Below are positions 62,763 to 64,000 of a stretch of 64,000 nucleotides of DNA, in pieces. The position numbers and the translations under genes are program-made. Within the stretch, counting starts at the first letter, position 1. Each line of letters opens with the position of its first letter. The DNA is from an uncultured Burkholderiales bacterium (lineage in GTDB: Bacteria; Pseudomonadota; Gammaproteobacteria; Burkholderiales; Burkholderiaceae_C): assembly GCA_945952065.1 (NCBI GenBank), contig CAMFGY010000003.1:248001-312000 (forward strand). Direction: 5' to 3'. The notes under the pieces were generated by a model. The model was not told where the DNA came from, ran no database searches, and saw nothing but the letters and a program-made list of their open reading frames with translations.

Positions 62763-64000
62763 ATGTCCGCATTTATCAAGAGCCGCAAGCATGCGGCTGC
62801 GTCTCCGTCTTTGTCTGGTGTCAGTGTTGCTGTGTCTGCGCTGGCCTTGAGCATGCCTCTGGGCGCCTTGGCGCAAGAGGCCGTCAACAAGACCGAGAAC
62901 GCCTTGCCGGTGGTGCGCGCCAAGGCCAAGGCCATCACCGAAAACGAGTTCAAGGCCGAGGCCGCGTCCAGCGCCAAGTTTGTCAAGCCGCTGCTGGAAA
63001 CACCGCAGACCATCACCGTCATCAACAAAGAGTTGCTGCAGCAGCAAGGCACGGCTTCCCTGAGCGAAGCGCTGCGCAACACCCCAGGCATCACCTTCAC
63101 GCTGGGTGAGAACGGCAACACCAATACCGGCGACGCCGTTTTCATGCGCGGATTTGATGCCAGCGCCAATATCTTTGTGGACGGTGTGCGCGATCTGGGC
63201 GGCATCACCCGCGACACCTTCAATGTGGAGGCGGTGGAAGTGGTGAAGGGCCCGAGCGGCGCCGACAACGGCCGCGGCTCGCCCAATGGCTATATCAATA
63301 TGGTCAGCAAAAAGGCGCAGCTGCGCGACTTTGCCGAAGGCGCGGCGCAAGTCTCCAGTGGCAGCCGCGTGCGCTTGAGCGCTGATCTGAACAAAAAGCT
63401 GGACCTGGGTTTGCCCGGCGCCGCTTTCCGCTTGAACGCCTTCAGCGACCGTGGCAATGTGGTCGGCCGCGATGTGATCGAGCGCAACCGTTGGGGCGTG
63501 GCCCCCAGCCTGACCCTGGGCCTGGGCACGGCGACCCGCGCAACGCTGAGCTATTTGCATGTCAGCCAAGACGCGACGCCCGATGGCGGCGTGCCCGGCG
63601 TGGGCCTGATGGGCTTCACCAGCGCCTCGGTATACAAGACTTTGGCGAGTGCGACCGCAACGCCGCCGAGCGGCGCCGTCACGGCCAATGACATCCAGCC
63701 GGTGTCGCGCAGCAACTTCTATGGCAGCGCCAATGACTTCGACAAGACCACGGCCGATATGCTGACCGTGCAGTTGGAGCATGACTTTGCGCCCGGCAGC
63801 ACCTTGCGCAACACCACGCGCTTGGGCCGCACCCAGCAGGACCTGAATCTGACCAACATCATCATCAGCTCGGGCAATTGGTCCATCGTGGGCGATGCGA
63901 GCAAGCCGGAGACCTGGACCGTGGGCCGTCTGCGTCTGGGGCGCGATCAGCGCAACCAGATCCTGGCCAATCAGACCAATCTGAGCACGGCCTTCACCGT
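62763..64000 (+). CDS. TonB-dependent siderophore receptor (C-terminus beyond window)
   Basis: About 412 residues are visible, cut at the right edge. A signal peptide (SALALSMPLGALAQ) precedes a plug domain: ETPQTITVINKELLQQQGTASLSEALRNTPGITF, FMRGFDASANIFVDGVRDLGGITRDTFNVEAVEVVKGP and NGRGSPNGYINMVSKKA. The start of the barrel follows. The FxRGF and VEVVKGP motifs mark siderophore (catecholate or hydroxamate) receptors. It transports ferric-siderophores across the outer membrane using TonB-ExbB-ExbD. No TonB box is obvious in the short region before the plug. Confidence 0.93.
   Translation, partial: MSAFIKSRKHAAASPSLSGVSVAVSALALSMPLGALAQEAVNKTENALPVVRAKAKAITENEFKAEAASSAKFVKPLLETPQTITVINKELLQQQGTASLSEALRNTPGITFTLGENGNTNTGDAVFMRGFDASANIFVDGVRDLGGITRDTFNVEAVEVVKGPSGADNGRGSPNGYINMVSKKAQLRDFAEGAAQVSSGSRVRLSADLNKKLDLGLPGAAFRLNAFSDRGNVVGRDVIERNRWGVAPSLTLGLGTATRATLSYLHVSQDATPDGGVPGVGLMGFTSASVYKTLASATATPPSGAVTANDIQPVSRSNFYGSANDFDKTTADMLTVQLEHDFAPGSTLRNTTRLGRTQQDLNLTNIIISSGNWSIVGDASKPETWTVGRLRLGRDQRNQILANQTNLSTAFT

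Overview
The window reads as a chromosomal segment of a high-GC betaproteobacterium, most likely of the order Burkholderiales (Rubrivivax/Roseateles/Ideonella-like). The evidence is the PEP-CTERM/exosortase accessory protein PrsT, the rsgA-M48-orn neighbourhood, E. coli-length ArgG, SlyX, YaeQ and YajQ, and uniformly GC-rich codon use. I recognise no rRNA, tRNA, insertion sequence, prophage or CRISPR array, and I saw no abrupt change in base composition. The two ends cut through genes: a secreted protein at the left (minus strand) and a TonB-dependent siderophore receptor at the right (plus strand).

Layout. 1-5.2 kb: a truncated secreted protein with a possible thioester domain, PrsT, a retropepsin-like protease and YajQ. 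5.2-7.8 kb: convergent murB and argG sharing a bidirectional terminator. 8.0-13.2 kb: a tightly coupled minus-strand operon of a large multi-PAS sensor kinase, an outer-membrane porin-like barrel and a small periplasmic binding protein. 13.3-22.9 kb: a GNAT-DUF924 fusion, YaeQ, an exported coiled-coil protein, an M3 peptidase, a PEP-CTERM protein, a secreted subtilase, a lone receiver domain and an SDR. 23-30.6 kb: rsgA, an M48 protease, orn, a pabB-pabC fusion, and a SWIM/SNF2-like protein that has lost its Walker A lysine. 30.6-35.9 kb: a DEAD-box RNA helicase with a long leader, a cold-shock-domain/DUF1294 protein and a GGDEF-EAL protein.

36-41.6 kb is the most unusual block. Three genes overlap end to end and encode a kleisin-like protein, a MukE/kite-like winged-helix protein and a 939-residue SMC ATPase. 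A WYL-domain regulator follows. The order and overlaps resemble MksFEB/JetABC condensins, but no MksG/JetD nuclease is present.

41.7-50.3 kb holds stand-alone genes: VOC, EVE, MgtC, a tandem FKBP, GluQRS, a LysR divergent from a pirin, DUF599 and a CHASE-PAS sensor kinase. 50.3-54.5 kb is a basic amino acid ABC importer operon with an embedded desuccinylase/aspartoacylase-like deacylase. 54.6-64 kb holds an alpha/beta hydrolase, TrhO, SlyX, a PAS-LuxR regulator divergent from scoAB across an intergenic region with five 11-bp repeats and a separate dyad, two exported YciI-like proteins flanking a DMT transporter, a GNAT, a glutaminyl cyclase and the iron-uptake receptor behind a Fur-box-like site.

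All functions are assigned from sequence motifs read by eye. No database search was run.
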